Source: Nemertoderma westbladi (taxonomy: Eukaryota > Xenacoelomorpha > Nemertodermatida > Nemertodermatidae). From it: a stretch of 64,000 bases of DNA. The notes beneath the pieces are model-generated. The model was not told where the DNA came from and did not search any database. It saw only the letters and a list, made by a program, of their open reading frames with translations. Made by a program: the position numbers and the translations under genes. The stretch's first letter is position 1; every line of letters begins with the position of its first letter. The stretch lies in NCBI GenBank assembly GCA_032718475.1, contig JAUCBJ010009083.1, forward strand, positions 70,860 through 134,859, read 5' to 3'. This document shows positions 38,640 to 49,267 of this stretch, in pieces.

Positions 38640-38960
38640 ACATGTCCTGGTCTATCCCACGGATCCCCGCCCCATCCCCAAACCCGAGACCCCGCCAAGG
38701 CCTCCTCCCACCCCTCAGGCACAGAAAGGTCGCCCGAAAGAGACCGAACTGCAGCCGTCGCCGCCTCACCGCACCAAACACCACCCCCAACCCACGCTGC
38801 CGCATCCCGGACCTGCTTAGACTGCATAGTCTCAGCAAGGTGCCGGATGAAGACTGCCGCCTCAGCACCCCACACTCCGTCAGTGGAACACACGAGCGGT
38901 GTAAAGTGCATCCTGTGTGTTTCGCAAGCCTCCTGGTAGTGGGCGCGTTTGTATAAAAAT
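38640..38960 (-). pseudogene. retrotransposon polyprotein C-terminal fragment
   Basis: The minus strand reads YKRAHYQEACETHR, then FTPLVCSTDGVWGAEA and a helical RHLAETMQSKQVRDAAAWVGGG stretch, then VRSLSGDLSVPEG. This resembles the 'ACE..R.HFTPFV.S.DG..G.EA...L..LA' segment found after the reverse transcriptase in many invertebrate retrotransposon polyproteins. Nothing upstream (no RT) remains. It lies between a 20-G tract (38963-38982) and a 25-C tract, and is strongly GC-rich compared with its surroundings. The other-strand and other-frame translations of the same segment are shadows. Family assignment is tentative. Confidence 0.5.
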
Positions 38961-38962
38961 TT

Positions 38963-38982
38963 GGGGGGGGGGGGGGGGGGGG
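38963..38982. repeat. poly-G tract (20 G)
   Basis: An uninterrupted run of 20 G marks the right limit of the retroelement fragment. It is complementary to the poly-C tract 330 bp to the left. Confidence 0.95.
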
Positions 38983-40159
38983 CAGGTACCTCAATAAAAC
39001 GAAACTATATTCCAGGACTTTGTACAGGGCCTACTGTAATTGTGCTGGGGAAGCAGCAGTGGCGGTAGTAGCAGCAGTAGCAGTAACTGTAGGTAGTCTC
39101 TTCTTCAGCCAATCTGCCAATTACAGTGGTGCAAGTTGTGTAGGCCTTGCCGTATACTTGCAAGGCAGGCTGACCTCACTGTATATTAGGCCTACATAAA
39201 TCATTATGAATCTACTGTATATTATTATCAATTATATTTTTATTTTCATGTTGTGATATGTATTTAAATAGCCGTTTTTTGTTTTATGGACCTCTGTCTG
39301 GATTAAGGAATATATAACACAATTATACAGTAATTACACATACGGTACGTTATTAATTTTACGGCTACAGTATTATTCACATGGTAGGCCTATATATCTC
39401 AAGGTATAAGCCCAAAAAATATATCGAGTATACAGTACAAAAGGTATGCTGAACTGTGTATATTAATAATATTCATAGAGGGCCTACCTGCACTGTAAAT
39501 ACCGTAGATACACTTTAGTGTTATTATATTGCGTTTAAGACGAGTAAAAAATACAAGAATATACTGTAGTTAAGCCATTTTCGGGGTCACATGGGGTCAC
39601 ATTTTCAGACAACTATTCGATTTATCACTCCCAGCGTTTCTAAATTGTTTCGTTTTGGCTATAATTTGGATTATATGTAGGCCTACCTAAGATGCTGTTC
39701 TACATGATAGCTCAGAAAACGTTTATGTTTCGCTATGTATTAGTTAATACTACAGTAAAGAATGAAAAAAACTTGGTTGCGCTTAAAACCCTAAGGCTTT
39801 TACAGTTTTAAATCACATGAAAATCACATTTCTATGTGATAGATCAAGGATGGGGGCCACATAACTATCAGATGAAATTTTGTGAAAATGAACCTGCACC
39901 TCTAGGTGGCGCTGCAAATTTATGCGAGTTTTTATATATTATATTACATTTTATTAACTAAAAATTTCAAAAAGTTGTCTCATACTTTTATTCTGGGTTG
40001 CTATGTACAGTAGACACCCACAGAAATTTTCGGATAAGTTGCTCAAAAATTGTAGAAGTAATAGGGTCTTAAAGATTTTAATTAGAGAGTTTTAATTAGG
40101 TCTCCCTAAATGGAAATTGTTATAACTTGAAAAATGGATGCTGAAAACCAACCTTATAA
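38983..40159. other. no gene seen
   Basis: AT-rich sequence with scattered TAGGCCTA words and no supported gene. A CTCF-like motif at 39899-39914 is listed separately. Confidence 0.4.
39899..39914 (+). promoter_or_regulatory. CTCF-like motif
   Basis: cctctaggtggcgctg fits the CTCF core (CC-D-S-Y-A-G-R-K-GGC-R-C). Such words also occur inside interspersed repeats of aquatic invertebrates, so binding is only a possibility. Confidence 0.3.
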
Positions 40160-41065
40160 ATGGACCAAGGTCAGACGGCCTATAGCTGTCCTGGGCCAAT
40201 AGACAGTTGGGAAACTCATTTTCAAACATTGGTATCCAACGGTGATGACCTGTTCTGTGTCCTCCTTTCACAAATTAAGCAACAAAACAACAGTATAGCA
40301 ACAAAACCAACAGGGAAGTCTAGTGGGCCTGACTCACTATCGCATAAGAGATAATTAAAGCAACCTCTCCCGATCACCTTAAACCTATGGACTACATTAT
40401 TCAATATATGCTTAGCTACCGGCAACCTGGTTCAACTATGGAAATCCAGCATCATGGTGGTTATTTTCAGGGGCAAGGGAATCCGACCAATTGGTCTGCA
40501 ACGCCTTCAAGATTTTTGCCGCCAGATCGATGGTCGCCTCCGAGGCCTAGTTTTTCAACTGATTCCCAGAGAGCAGTTTGGTTTTATGCCACGTATATCT
40601 ACCAGCCAGCCCTTGGCACAGGCAAGCCAATATACGCAGCCTTTATAAACTTCAGGAAGGCATTTGACTCCGTGCCACGCCATAGGATGCTATACAAACT
40701 GGAAACTGAGATACAAGTTCAATATTCGTGGGATCCATTACCAATCGATAGTCAATCTTATCCAGAAAGAATCTTCGACGGGTTACGTTATTCAAAAGTA
40801 ATCGAACAAATACGCGGCGTTTTACCGGGTGATAGTCTGAGCCCGTTGTTGCTACAGTATACATCTTGTTCATTTACGATATACTGTAGTTCAGTTCATT
40901 AAAGATTCATCAATCCACATTGGAGAGCTCATTGTGCTCCTACTTGCTCTTCTATGGGGTTAGTAAAGACTTCGTACCGACTTAGTACCGGATTAAACGG
41001 TACTGCGCGAGATGGGCTGCACACGGCCTAGAAGTTAACCTCACCAAATATGCTGTAATTTATAA
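40160..41065 (+). pseudogene. degenerate LINE reverse transcriptase
   Basis: Scattered plus-strand pieces in different frames follow the order of a LINE RT. A GKSSGPDSLSH block (usual 'GKA.GPD.I..E') is near 40310, and a frame near 40440-40600 carries 'FRGKG.RPI.LQRLQDF..QIDGRL'. Then come AAFINFRKAFDSVPRHRMLYKL (the RT palm 'DF.KAFDSV.R...L..L', first aspartate region) near 40630-40700 and IRGVLPGDSLSPLLL (the 'GV.QGD.LSPLLF' block) near 40815. After another shift, an ARWAAHGLEVNLTKYAV-type segment lies near 41000-41060. The YADD box cannot be read. Multiple shifts and stops show that it is dead. Confidence 0.8.
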
Positions 41066-41545
41066 TATTTCACAGAGGTGACAGGCTCAGCGGATCAGAT
41101 AAACTTTTATACAACGTATATTTAGTTGTAAAATAACACAATAATAAGTAAATTGAGGCATATCTTTAAAAAATAAACAGTTTTTATCGATTATCTCAGA
41201 ACTAAAAAAATCGACTTAGGGGGTACTAAGTTTCCTTGAAGGTGACGAAAATGACGAAATCATGTAACCTGTGTGTAGTGTTCATTTGGTTTCCTAGCAA
41301 CAAACAATGCAATAATTGTGCATTTCGGAATTCAAATTTTCCGCTAGAGCCATTCAGCAATTAAGTGTGTCGAATCGAATCAGTGCTGCACTGGATCAGC
41401 ACTCACTGTATTCTGTGTATCAGTACACTGTCTGCTATCCTGTACACTATCCTGATAGCTGCATAGCGATACCGGTAACAGACTGTCACAGTCGACAGTG
41501 TCAAACAGATACACAATCATCACACACTCCGACTCTGATGTGGTG
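41066..41545. other. upstream region of the CFAP300-like gene
   Basis: No gene is seen. The last 250 bp, rich in 'cagtgctgcactggatcag', may hold the promoter and 5' UTR. No defined element can be assigned. Confidence 0.35.
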
Positions 41546-42334
41546 ATGGCGGATGATAGTAACACCCCTGCCTTCCACTTCCAACTGTTGGATAAACAGT
41601 TCGCAGTAACGTCACAGAAAGACTTCACGGACAGCCTATCCAAATGGGGCCTAGGACCCACAATGCGACTCCAGGCCTACACGTACGATCGAATGCTACA
41701 ACCTTACGAGACGCAACGTTTCGTAAAGGACTTCTTCCGAGACCCCAATGTAACCTCTACACTCCTGGTCGTATCGGGTTCCACCTGGGCTCCTCTCGGC
41801 GTCATGGCAACCAGTGCCACCGCAGAGGAAGTTCCCGCTAGCGTGACGTCACTGGGATTCTTCGATCGCCTAGAGGATGAGGGCGTTGTTCGTTCCGATA
41901 AATCTATACAGAAATGTTTCGACGATTGGGTTGAGGATTTCCAGATTTCTGACGAGTTGCGTAAACTTCTACTGCTCGAGGACTCTGATAATTTCACATT
42001 GTTTTCGCACGAAGATCGTCAAGAATTTATTTTTCGCGTATTCCAACACTTAGTATTAGGGGGCTCCTGTTGCCAATACGAGGATACAATAGACGCCTAT
42101 TACGAGTTGACTAAATCTTTGTACAAAGATCTCGTCGGTGTTGTCAAAGATCCAGAGACTCAGAAACTTCGGGTTGTTTCTCAGGTGTTTAAGGTGACAG
42201 CTTCTGATGACGCATCAGTTTATTATCCCTCATGGAAACCGCATCAACAAACCTTCGCGTATCTGGTGGTGGACCCGTATAAGAGGCAGCTCTATACGTG
42301 GTACCACCAGTGGGGTAAAGGAATTTGGGGGTAG
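41546..42334 (+). CDS. CFAP300: CFAP300-like ciliary protein (C11orf70 family)
   Basis: A complete 262-residue single-exon protein, close to the roughly 267 residues of human CFAP300. In vertebrates and algae that protein is needed in the cytoplasm for assembly and transport of outer and inner dynein arms to motile cilia. The protein starts MADDSNTPAFHFQLLDKQF and contains FTDSLSKWGLGPTMRLQAYTYDR and FVKDFFRDPNV. A central ILLLEDSDNF-like helix and DRQEFIFRVFQHLVLGGSCCQYED follow. The C-terminal YYPSWKPHQQTFAYLVVDPYKRQLYTWYHQW resembles the family's terminal block. It is soluble, with no membrane segment or signal peptide. The ATG at 41546 (GTGATGG) is chosen over an upstream in-frame GTG at 41498. 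No intron and no break. The identification rests on overall likeness and length, without an alignment. Confidence 0.75.
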   Translation: MADDSNTPAFHFQLLDKQFAVTSQKDFTDSLSKWGLGPTMRLQAYTYDRMLQPYETQRFVKDFFRDPNVTSTLLVVSGSTWAPLGVMATSATAEEVPASVTSLGFFDRLEDEGVVRSDKSIQKCFDDWVEDFQISDELRKLLLLEDSDNFTLFSHEDRQEFIFRVFQHLVLGGSCCQYEDTIDAYYELTKSLYKDLVGVVKDPETQKLRVVSQVFKVTASDDASVYYPSWKPHQQTFAYLVVDPYKRQLYTWYHQWGKGIWG

Positions 42335-42640
42335 CGTAATTTATTCTGTTCTCCATTACAGAATTAATAGATTAAAAATAAAACTGATAGCGTATATTTT
42401 TGTGTAGGTGTCTGAGTCTATGAGTTTTTTGTGTAGGTGTCTGAGTCTATGAGAGTCACATATTGGCAATTTCCTTAATAATAACATATGATTTGTTTGC
42501 TGAGGTTGACCCGCCAACTGGAGAGCAATTTCGAGGTTCAGTTTCATTGTACATATCTCATCTAGAGCTGTAAAGTTTACATTACTTCTTTCTAACGGCA
42601 AAGGCGTTAAGTATTGTTTTGAAATTTGTGGAATAAAACT
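42335..42640 (+). other. 3' UTR of CFAP300-like gene with candidate poly(A) signal
   Basis: An AATAAA at 42632-42637 lies about 300 bp after the stop. The word 'gtgtaggtgtctgagtctatgag' is duplicated at about 42403-42452. Confidence 0.35.
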
Positions 42641-44449
42641 GTGGAATATGGATCTTTACAATGAAACGCAGCCGTTACCATATGGTAATATTCCCCCATG
42701 CTGCCAAGCCTTTGCATTTTATGGTTGGCCTACTTTCAGTATGTTGTGCCTTGCATGCATCGACCATCAGCACTCAGCAATTCAACAGGGCCTATAAAGA
42801 AAAATAGTTTATATTTTCTTTATTTATTAAATTGAGTACGACTTAATGACAAAGTTTGTTGGATCTGTCTTTATTTATTACCTTGCTCTCTTTATTTATT
42901 ACCTTGCTCTCTTTATTTATTACCTTGCTCACTTTATTTATTTAATTTGTTATTACTGTATTATGACGCGTCATGTTTTTGTTTACTATATTCATATAGG
43001 TATTATTTTGTAATTCGTTATTATCATTATTGAAATGTAAATATAATTGTAAAAAAAATGTATTTCGTGTTGCACGTTTTTCTCTAGACGAGGGAGACAA
43101 TGTGCATTAATGCTAACCTTGAATTCGCAGAAGCTTTCAAATTGTTTTGGACTTCAATTTGGATAAGAAGCTACATAAATTATCTTATATATTCTTGGGA
43201 AATATTTACTTTGACACACGCCACTACGATTTTTTTCGAAACTGCCCAAAACATTATGTTGGCCAGGAAAGTCTTCGAATATTATTGGAACTGTTTCAAT
43301 GCTATAATTCTCCATTACCCAAAGCAATTTCTCGGCGTATAAACGATGGCATCATTTTTTAAATTTAATTCAGTTCAAATCCGGTTTCTACCGGCAGTTT
43401 ATTTTTCCGTATTTTAAAAATATTAAAACGTATAAAAAGAACATAAATAAAATGTATAGAAATTACAAATAAAAGGTAAGATAAATTATACAACCAAGCA
43501 TTACTATACATGTATACTGTAGAGTATTCAATATTCAAGTAAAATTAAATACAACCCTGCGAAGGCCGACACAACTATAATAATAAAATAAACCGCTAAA
43601 ATAAAGCTAACTGACTAATTTCCCGGATATATATAAATGGCATAAGAAATATATCATGCCGTGTCTCACTTCAGTGGATTACTGATTCAAATAGGGTATT
43701 TTTATAATTTCGATTTTATGACCCAAATTGATCTCCCACTCCCCTAAATTTATTATTGTTGTGCTGCTTCGGGTGAAAGTTACTTCTGGCCTTTATTGCG
43801 CGAATATTTATTTTCGTTGATCACATCTCATTATGTTGATTATGTAAACAATTATGTGCCTATAGAGACGGGGGGGGGGGGGGGCTGGCACGCAAATCCC
43901 ATCTCGGTGAATTAATATCTTGCCTCAATGTTTAATTCTTAATTTAGAGAAAGGAGCAGGTTACAAGGGCTCGTTATTCTAACCAAAACAATAAACGAAA
44001 TAAACAAAATGTAAATTTTTCCTCTCAAAAGGGAATAATATTCCAATGAGCTTTTGTGCTACTGTGCCACGGACGGAAGTACAGTAGTTGTTGTTGTAGC
44101 CTTTCAGTCTGCAGAAGACTTTTATTCAGGACTGCTGGACTGTCAGACTGTGCAATAGCAGTTGCCCGCCGGCAAGTGAACCTAATACTTGAATACAGTA
44201 ATTCAGTAATTAATACTGTAATACAGTGATACCGTTACGGTGTCGTGTGACCTTAAGGTTTATTTCCAGATCGGGCCGTTATATTTCAAATTAGTTACAT
44301 TTAAAAATTCATACCGCGGTCTGCCGGTACGGCGGTACCTTAATTACCCATTTATTTATACTGTACGGTACCTGGGTAGGCCTACCGTACTCCAGTAACT
44401 TTAAGGTAGAAATACTGAAATAGTAGAATTGAAATAACAGTCTGCAATA
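42641..44449. other. no convincing gene; minor repeats
   Basis: Three to four tandem copies of 'ctttatttattaccttgct' lie at 42869-42935. A splice-acceptor-like 'tttttctctag' at about 43077-43087 precedes overlapping frames (43100-43342 and 43147-43362). I do not recognise their products, and no matching upstream exon is visible. A run of 15 G is at 43870-43884. The last 250 bp before the cold-shock gene are TACCGGTAC-rich and may include its promoter. Confidence 0.4.
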
Positions 44450-45310
44450 ATGTTGACCGCGTCAGCCCGCTGCTGCAACCTAACAATTCCGCTTCGAAAA
44501 CTTCCAAATCTCCATGTATCTGCAGTAATTCGTCCGTTGTCCACCTTGACTAAGATAACTATACCTCATGTGAAGTTAACTTGTAGCTACAAACTTACCC
44601 AAATTCCTCGCGGGTATTTCCTTCGTCAATACAACTCGCTGTACGATGGTGATAATATTGCGGAGGAAACTGAAACTGATAGGCCTACCGGCACAGATAA
44701 CCCGGCTATCCACAAGGGTCACTGTAAGTGGTTCAATACGGTGAAAGGTTGGGGTTTCATAGCGACAGAATCTGGAGAAGACATCTTTGTTCATCAGACT
44801 AAAATATTGGCTGACGGATTTCGAATGTTAACGGAGGGCGAAGAGGTTGAATTCGAACGCCACCTAAACGCGAAATCGAATAGGCCGGAGGCGAGAAATG
44901 TTACCGGGCCCGGTGGGGTTAGAATAAAGAGTACGCGGCCGGAGCGGAGGATGGGGTTCGGTGGAGGGGACGATTATTGGGGCGGGTCTGGGCGAGGGGG
45001 CGGCCGTTTCGATCGCAGAGATGACGGATACGATCGCTTCAGCGGTGGCTACAGCGATGACCGTGGAGGTGGCGGATACGGCCGCAGAGATGGTGGATAT
45101 GATCGTAGAGATGGTGGTTATCAGCGCAGAGATGACGGATATGAACGAAGGGATGACGGATATGAACGAAGGGATGACGGATATGAACGAAGGGATGACG
45201 GATATGAACGAAGGGATGACGGATATGAACGAAGGGATGGTGGATTTGGACAAAGGGGCGGTGAGCGTAGGGGCGGGGAAGGTGGGAGGAATTCGGGTTA
45301 TAGCGAGTAA
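44450..45310 (+). CDS. cold-shock-domain, glycine/arginine-rich RNA-binding protein, probably mitochondrial
   Basis: A 286-residue single-exon protein. Residues 1-65 contain no Asp or Glu but many Arg, Lys, Ser and Thr, and end with two R-x-Y sites (RGY at 54-56, RQY at 59-61). This is typical of a mitochondrial presequence. A cold-shock domain spans about 89-154, with RNP1 KGWGFI (99-104) and RNP2 DIFVHQ (111-116), the single-stranded nucleic-acid-binding motifs of the CspA/Y-box family. The C-terminal half is low-complexity RGG-like sequence. It includes five to six near-identical DGYERRD heptads (about 228-263) encoded by a 21-bp minisatellite at 45132-45238, and it ends in RGGERRGGEGG. 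Such tails bind RNA without strong specificity and promote condensate formation. The likely role is RNA chaperoning; mitochondrial location is inference. The start codon is the first in-frame ATG (AATAATG). The antisense 129-codon frame and the +1 frame are shadows of the repeats. Confidence 0.9.
   Translation: MLTASARCCNLTIPLRKLPNLHVSAVIRPLSTLTKITIPHVKLTCSYKLTQIPRGYFLRQYNSLYDGDNIAEETETDRPTGTDNPAIHKGHCKWFNTVKGWGFIATESGEDIFVHQTKILADGFRMLTEGEEVEFERHLNAKSNRPEARNVTGPGGVRIKSTRPERRMGFGGGDDYWGGSGRGGGRFDRRDDGYDRFSGGYSDDRGGGGYGRRDGGYDRRDGGYQRRDDGYERRDDGYERRDDGYERRDDGYERRDDGYERRDGGFGQRGGERRGGEGGRNSGYSE
45132..45238 (+). repeat. 21-bp coding minisatellite
   Basis: ggatgacggatatgaacgaag repeats five times almost without change. 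It is in frame with the cold-shock gene and encodes the DGYERRD heptads. Its uniformity suggests that copy number varies between individuals. Confidence 0.9.
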
Positions 45311-46423
45311 TATTGAGCTTTGCCTTTCATTCGACCGGTAACCCGCTCATTAAATAGAATTAGTGCCCACTAGTTGACTAGGCCTGTATTTGTACTGACA
45401 CTATCTACAAAATCAAATATGATGTCACCTCATTGTGGTCTAGTTTCTACTGTTCTAGAAAATGTAGCTAAAACGTACCATAAATAATCAGTGTGGTGTT
45501 TTTCTACATATTGAGTAAGTGAATATCCTTGTTCCTATATGTCCATTTTTCTGCGGTGCGTGTGGACTGTCACTGTCCTTGCAGCAGATATTTTCCAGGA
45601 GCGGCCTGGCGCCAAAATGCAGGTGTTGTACTAAACAATTAGGATCCTTAATATCTGGACAGGACATAGTATTCAACCTTGGTCTTGTCTTTGGTTTTAT
45701 TGGTTTGCGGATTAGCTTTGCACAAAATGCAGTGTTAGAGTTATATTGTGTTTGATTTGTAATTCACAGTTCACACATCCAATATTTGTCATATTTGAAT
45801 TGTTTGTGCAGACGGTGTACATGTACATTAATTATTATTGTACTGACGTCAATTTATGTAGACTGTTGTTTCATATAATTTGCAATGCAATTCCCCGGCT
45901 AATAATAGAAAATTAAAAACACCCATAATAACTAAATTAATTTATGAGCGTTATTTACAACCTCCACTTTACAACAATTTGTAATAACTGTAACTGGGAA
46001 TATATTAACTTATCATACTGTATATCGGCGATATCATAAGCATCTGCATCACAATTCCTCCACAGTTCTCTCAAACAGTCTCAAAAAAAAACAAATTCAT
46101 CTACAACCAGACATAATATCGCTATCCCGTTTCATGTGTAATTGGACACCTTTCGTTTGTTTGCGTATTTTGTGGGAACCATATTGTGGCTTTTGGATGC
46201 CACTGCCAAGACAAACGTGTAAAAAATAATAAATTAAAAAATATATTAATATTTAATAAATAAATAAAAGCTATTCACACCATTATTGTCAAAGACTGCT
46301 CATATTACAGGGATGGTCGTAATCCCATAAAATTACAGGAGCCGTTAAAATTACTAGAATCACCTTTTCCTGATTTGTTTTAAACTGGGTACCTAGCAAC
46401 GCTATCAGCTGATTTCAAAAGGC
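45311..46423. other. 3' UTR / intergenic, no gene seen
   Basis: A weak poly(A) signal ATTAAA lies at 45349-45354. The 78-codon frame at 45519-45755 has no recognisable product. A partial copy of the 46424-47989 inverted repeat ('taaaattactagaatcac') occurs at about 46347-46377. Confidence 0.4.
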
Positions 46424-47989
46424 CATATTGCTGATATGGCGACAGGAAATAGTGATTTTAGTCATTTTAAGGGCCTTAAAAATACTAGAGTCACTATTTC
46501 GGAAGCCCTTAAAACAACCAGAGGCACTATCCGGTAACATTGACTAAAACTGAGGGGCGCGCCACGAAAATGAGCGAGCTTAGAATACGGGAACCAATCT
46601 CCACCTTGCTTCTATCTGTCAGTCTGCCAGGCGGTTGGTCAGTCGGTCCGTCTAATCTTTAAATGCTAATACAGTAATTTCAGCGAATCTTTGTGATGAA
46701 ATTAAAACCAAACGAGGTACACAAGTAGTAAGTATATCAAAGTTTAGAACGTTTTCAGAATTTTGGCGTCGTCCATTTAAATGGTCCGCATCTAGGAGGC
46801 GCTAAATATCATTTAGTCTAGGCTTAATAACTTTTGAAAAACCTACTCAATTAATTATTAGGTACGGTCAGAAACCCAAAACATCAGCATCGGCTGCTAG
46901 ATGGCGTTAACACATTTACCGCTAGTATTTAAGTTTTGAATTAAGAATATTACATATTAAAATATGATTAAAATAATATTTATTGCTATGACTTTGTATT
47001 AATTTCAAACTTCTGTTTCTAATTTTCAAACTCTGTCATATTATTTAAGTTGACCTCTAAATTTTCTCCTCCATTAGACGTATGGGTATATGCACCTTCC
47101 CCTTTACATTACATGAATGGTATTTACTATTATGGGTATTCAGTGATCTTTTATTTTTATATTGCTTACCGCAACTAATACATGATTCCATGTTAATATT
47201 ATATTTTGACGCCAACTACTCCGCCATTTTGAAACTTCGTTTGTTAACTCTATTAACTCAGTCAGCAGTAACTCCTGCAGTACTCTACACAGTACAAAAT
47301 TGACTAGCTGAAGAGATACTACTGTACTGTAGTACAGGCCTACGTCATACATGCTTGCACAGGGAGGGCAAAAAACGCAATCAAAATTCGTAGCGAAATG
47401 AGATGAGGAGAGTAATTAGATCGTAATTACGAAAAACTGGAAACACTATAAAAGCTAGCTTTCCCTGCCATCCTTAACACGATGCACAAAACTAATAAAG
47501 TTCTACTGCACAGATATTATTTCATTTTAATTGTGTATTCAATTCAATACTGGGTGACGGCCCGGTCCAAAAAATTCCCAAAGCAGTTCGCTATCCGATA
47601 GATATCGCTATCGCTTTAATTTCCAATTCACATTAAAATATACAACAACTGTACAGTATACAAGTACAGACGATTAGGCATCGTTTTAATACAATGAAAG
47701 CGAACTACAGTAGCAGTAGCAGTAGGGCTGTAGGTACAGTAGGTTCTGTATCAATAAAATGAAAGCGAATTCCAATCTAAGCGTTATATAAATGTAATGT
47801 ACCGGCTGACCAGTGTTTGAGTACTGTAGGGTTTACTGCATACTGATAACTCTCCATTAAATTTAATAATAGTTAGTAATAGTTGTTTTAAGGGGCTCCT
47901 GAAATAGTGACTCTAGTATTTTTAAGTCCCTTTAAATAGTCCTTAAAATTACTAGAATCACTATTTCCTGTCACCATATCAGCAATATG
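46424..47989. mobile_element. element flanked by about 100-bp inverted repeats
   Basis: 'catattgctgatatggcgacaggaaatagtgattttagtcattttaagg...cttaaaaatactagagtcactatttc...agcccttaaaacaac' (46424-46518) recurs inverted at 47883-47989. The enclosed 1.4 kb encodes no recognisable transposase; 47082-47303 and 47140-47352 are short chance frames. Its right end coincides exactly with the first base of the putative LTR at 47990. It is probably a non-autonomous DNA transposon. Confidence 0.6.
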
Positions 47990-49267
47990 TGTACGCGCTT
48001 TTGAAGACCTTTAGCAGTTTAACCTGCCAAAATTTATATGTCTTTTGGTTTATAAATATACTTTAGAAGATGACAAATATTTAATACCAATAAACACAAC
48101 ATTAGCAGAAGCCAGCCTAGTGCGCGTCCATTCACCCGCTGGATAATCCCGGGAGACTGGATTCTGAGGGCTTAAATTATTATTGCAGTGAAGCTTACGG
48201 TATTGTATTATTCGATTGATCGTTAATAATTAATTTCTGACTAATATTATTTACTTTCGGGAAATATTAACAGTTCCTTTAGGACGTGGCGCTCTATCTA
48301 AGTAAACAGAGATATGACTTATACTAATCACAACGGCAAGTCGGTAAGGCTTATGATTCACGTATGAGGCGCATTCTTTAGGAAATGCTTAGTTATCCAT
48401 CACAATCATGCACACTACCGGTAACACACAATAGGCCTACTGCCCACTAATTTGCCGACCGTCAATGATTTTTATCATATATAAAGAGAACAGCAACGGA
48501 CCAATGTAGTGCTTATCAAATAGCATTAAATTCACTACAAACCACAACAATATAAGTCGCAATCGCTATATATAACCCGCCTCTCTAACCTGTAGTGTAT
48601 CAAGAAAATTGGGAAATTTGGGTTCTTTATATATGTTCTCCAAATAATATTCAACCAAAACACAACAGTAAACAGCATTAAGACGGTAAGCTAAGATATG
48701 ATATGACAAGATGTGAACAAAGTATTGTTATGCATTGATATGAATCGTATTGATAACAGTCATACGCTCTATAATTTAAGCCTACTAATGTTTCTTATAA
48801 AAGTATGAAAACGAATTGACTCTAGAGCCGTTGTTCCTGGCCTAGATAGCAATAACAACAAAGTATCAAGTAAAAAAACAGTAAGACTGAACACACTCCT
48901 TATGATCGACCGAAAAGCTACACGTCGACAGGAAAAATCGCTCTGATTGGCTCAAGCCAAACAAAGAACCATGCGTCCAATGGCTGTTTCCATGTCAGCA
49001 ACCAGCTGTTAGATGTCGTAATATGAATCATCACGGCTAAGCTATGAAAGGTATTTGCCGCATTGCAGGTTTTTTGTCTTACCATGTCCGCTAAAACACG
49101 TATATAGCAGAATGACTTTTATGTCCGTTAAAACACCTGTAACGGTACCTTGAGGGCGAGGGGAATATTTATACAGTTAGAGAACCTTTTTAGAGTATTC
49201 CAGCGCCTGGGGGGAAACTGGATTGCGAAGCAAAGGGCCCAGTTATATCCCACAGAAGCTTTTACAC
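47990..49267 (-). repeat. direct repeat, candidate 3' LTR of copy 1
   Basis: Matches 58617-59815, including 'cttttgaagacctttagcagtttaacctgcc', 'gggaaatattaacagttcctttagg' and 'gtgtatcaagaaaattgggaaatttggg'. It begins TGTACG in plus orientation, as expected for the TG...CA ends of an LTR. Identity by eye is moderate, with many indels. Confidence 0.55.

Noticed and set aside
38532-38939. Plus-strand proline-rich 135-codon frame
   Set aside because: Created by the poly-C tract and the complement of the retroelement fragment.
41498-41545. 16-codon extension of the CFAP300-like gene
   Set aside because: It begins with GTG; the ATG at 41546 gives the family length.
43077-43362. Possible terminal exon after a splice-acceptor-like tract
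   Set aside because: Two overlapping frames compete, neither product is recognised and no upstream exon is visible.
44864-45341. Antisense and +1 frames with PSFISVI or MTDMNEG repeats
   Set aside because: By-products of the in-frame 21-bp repeat of the cold-shock gene.
45519-45755. 78-codon hydrophobic frame after the cold-shock gene
   Set aside because: Begins inside a probable 3' UTR with no family resemblance or signal.
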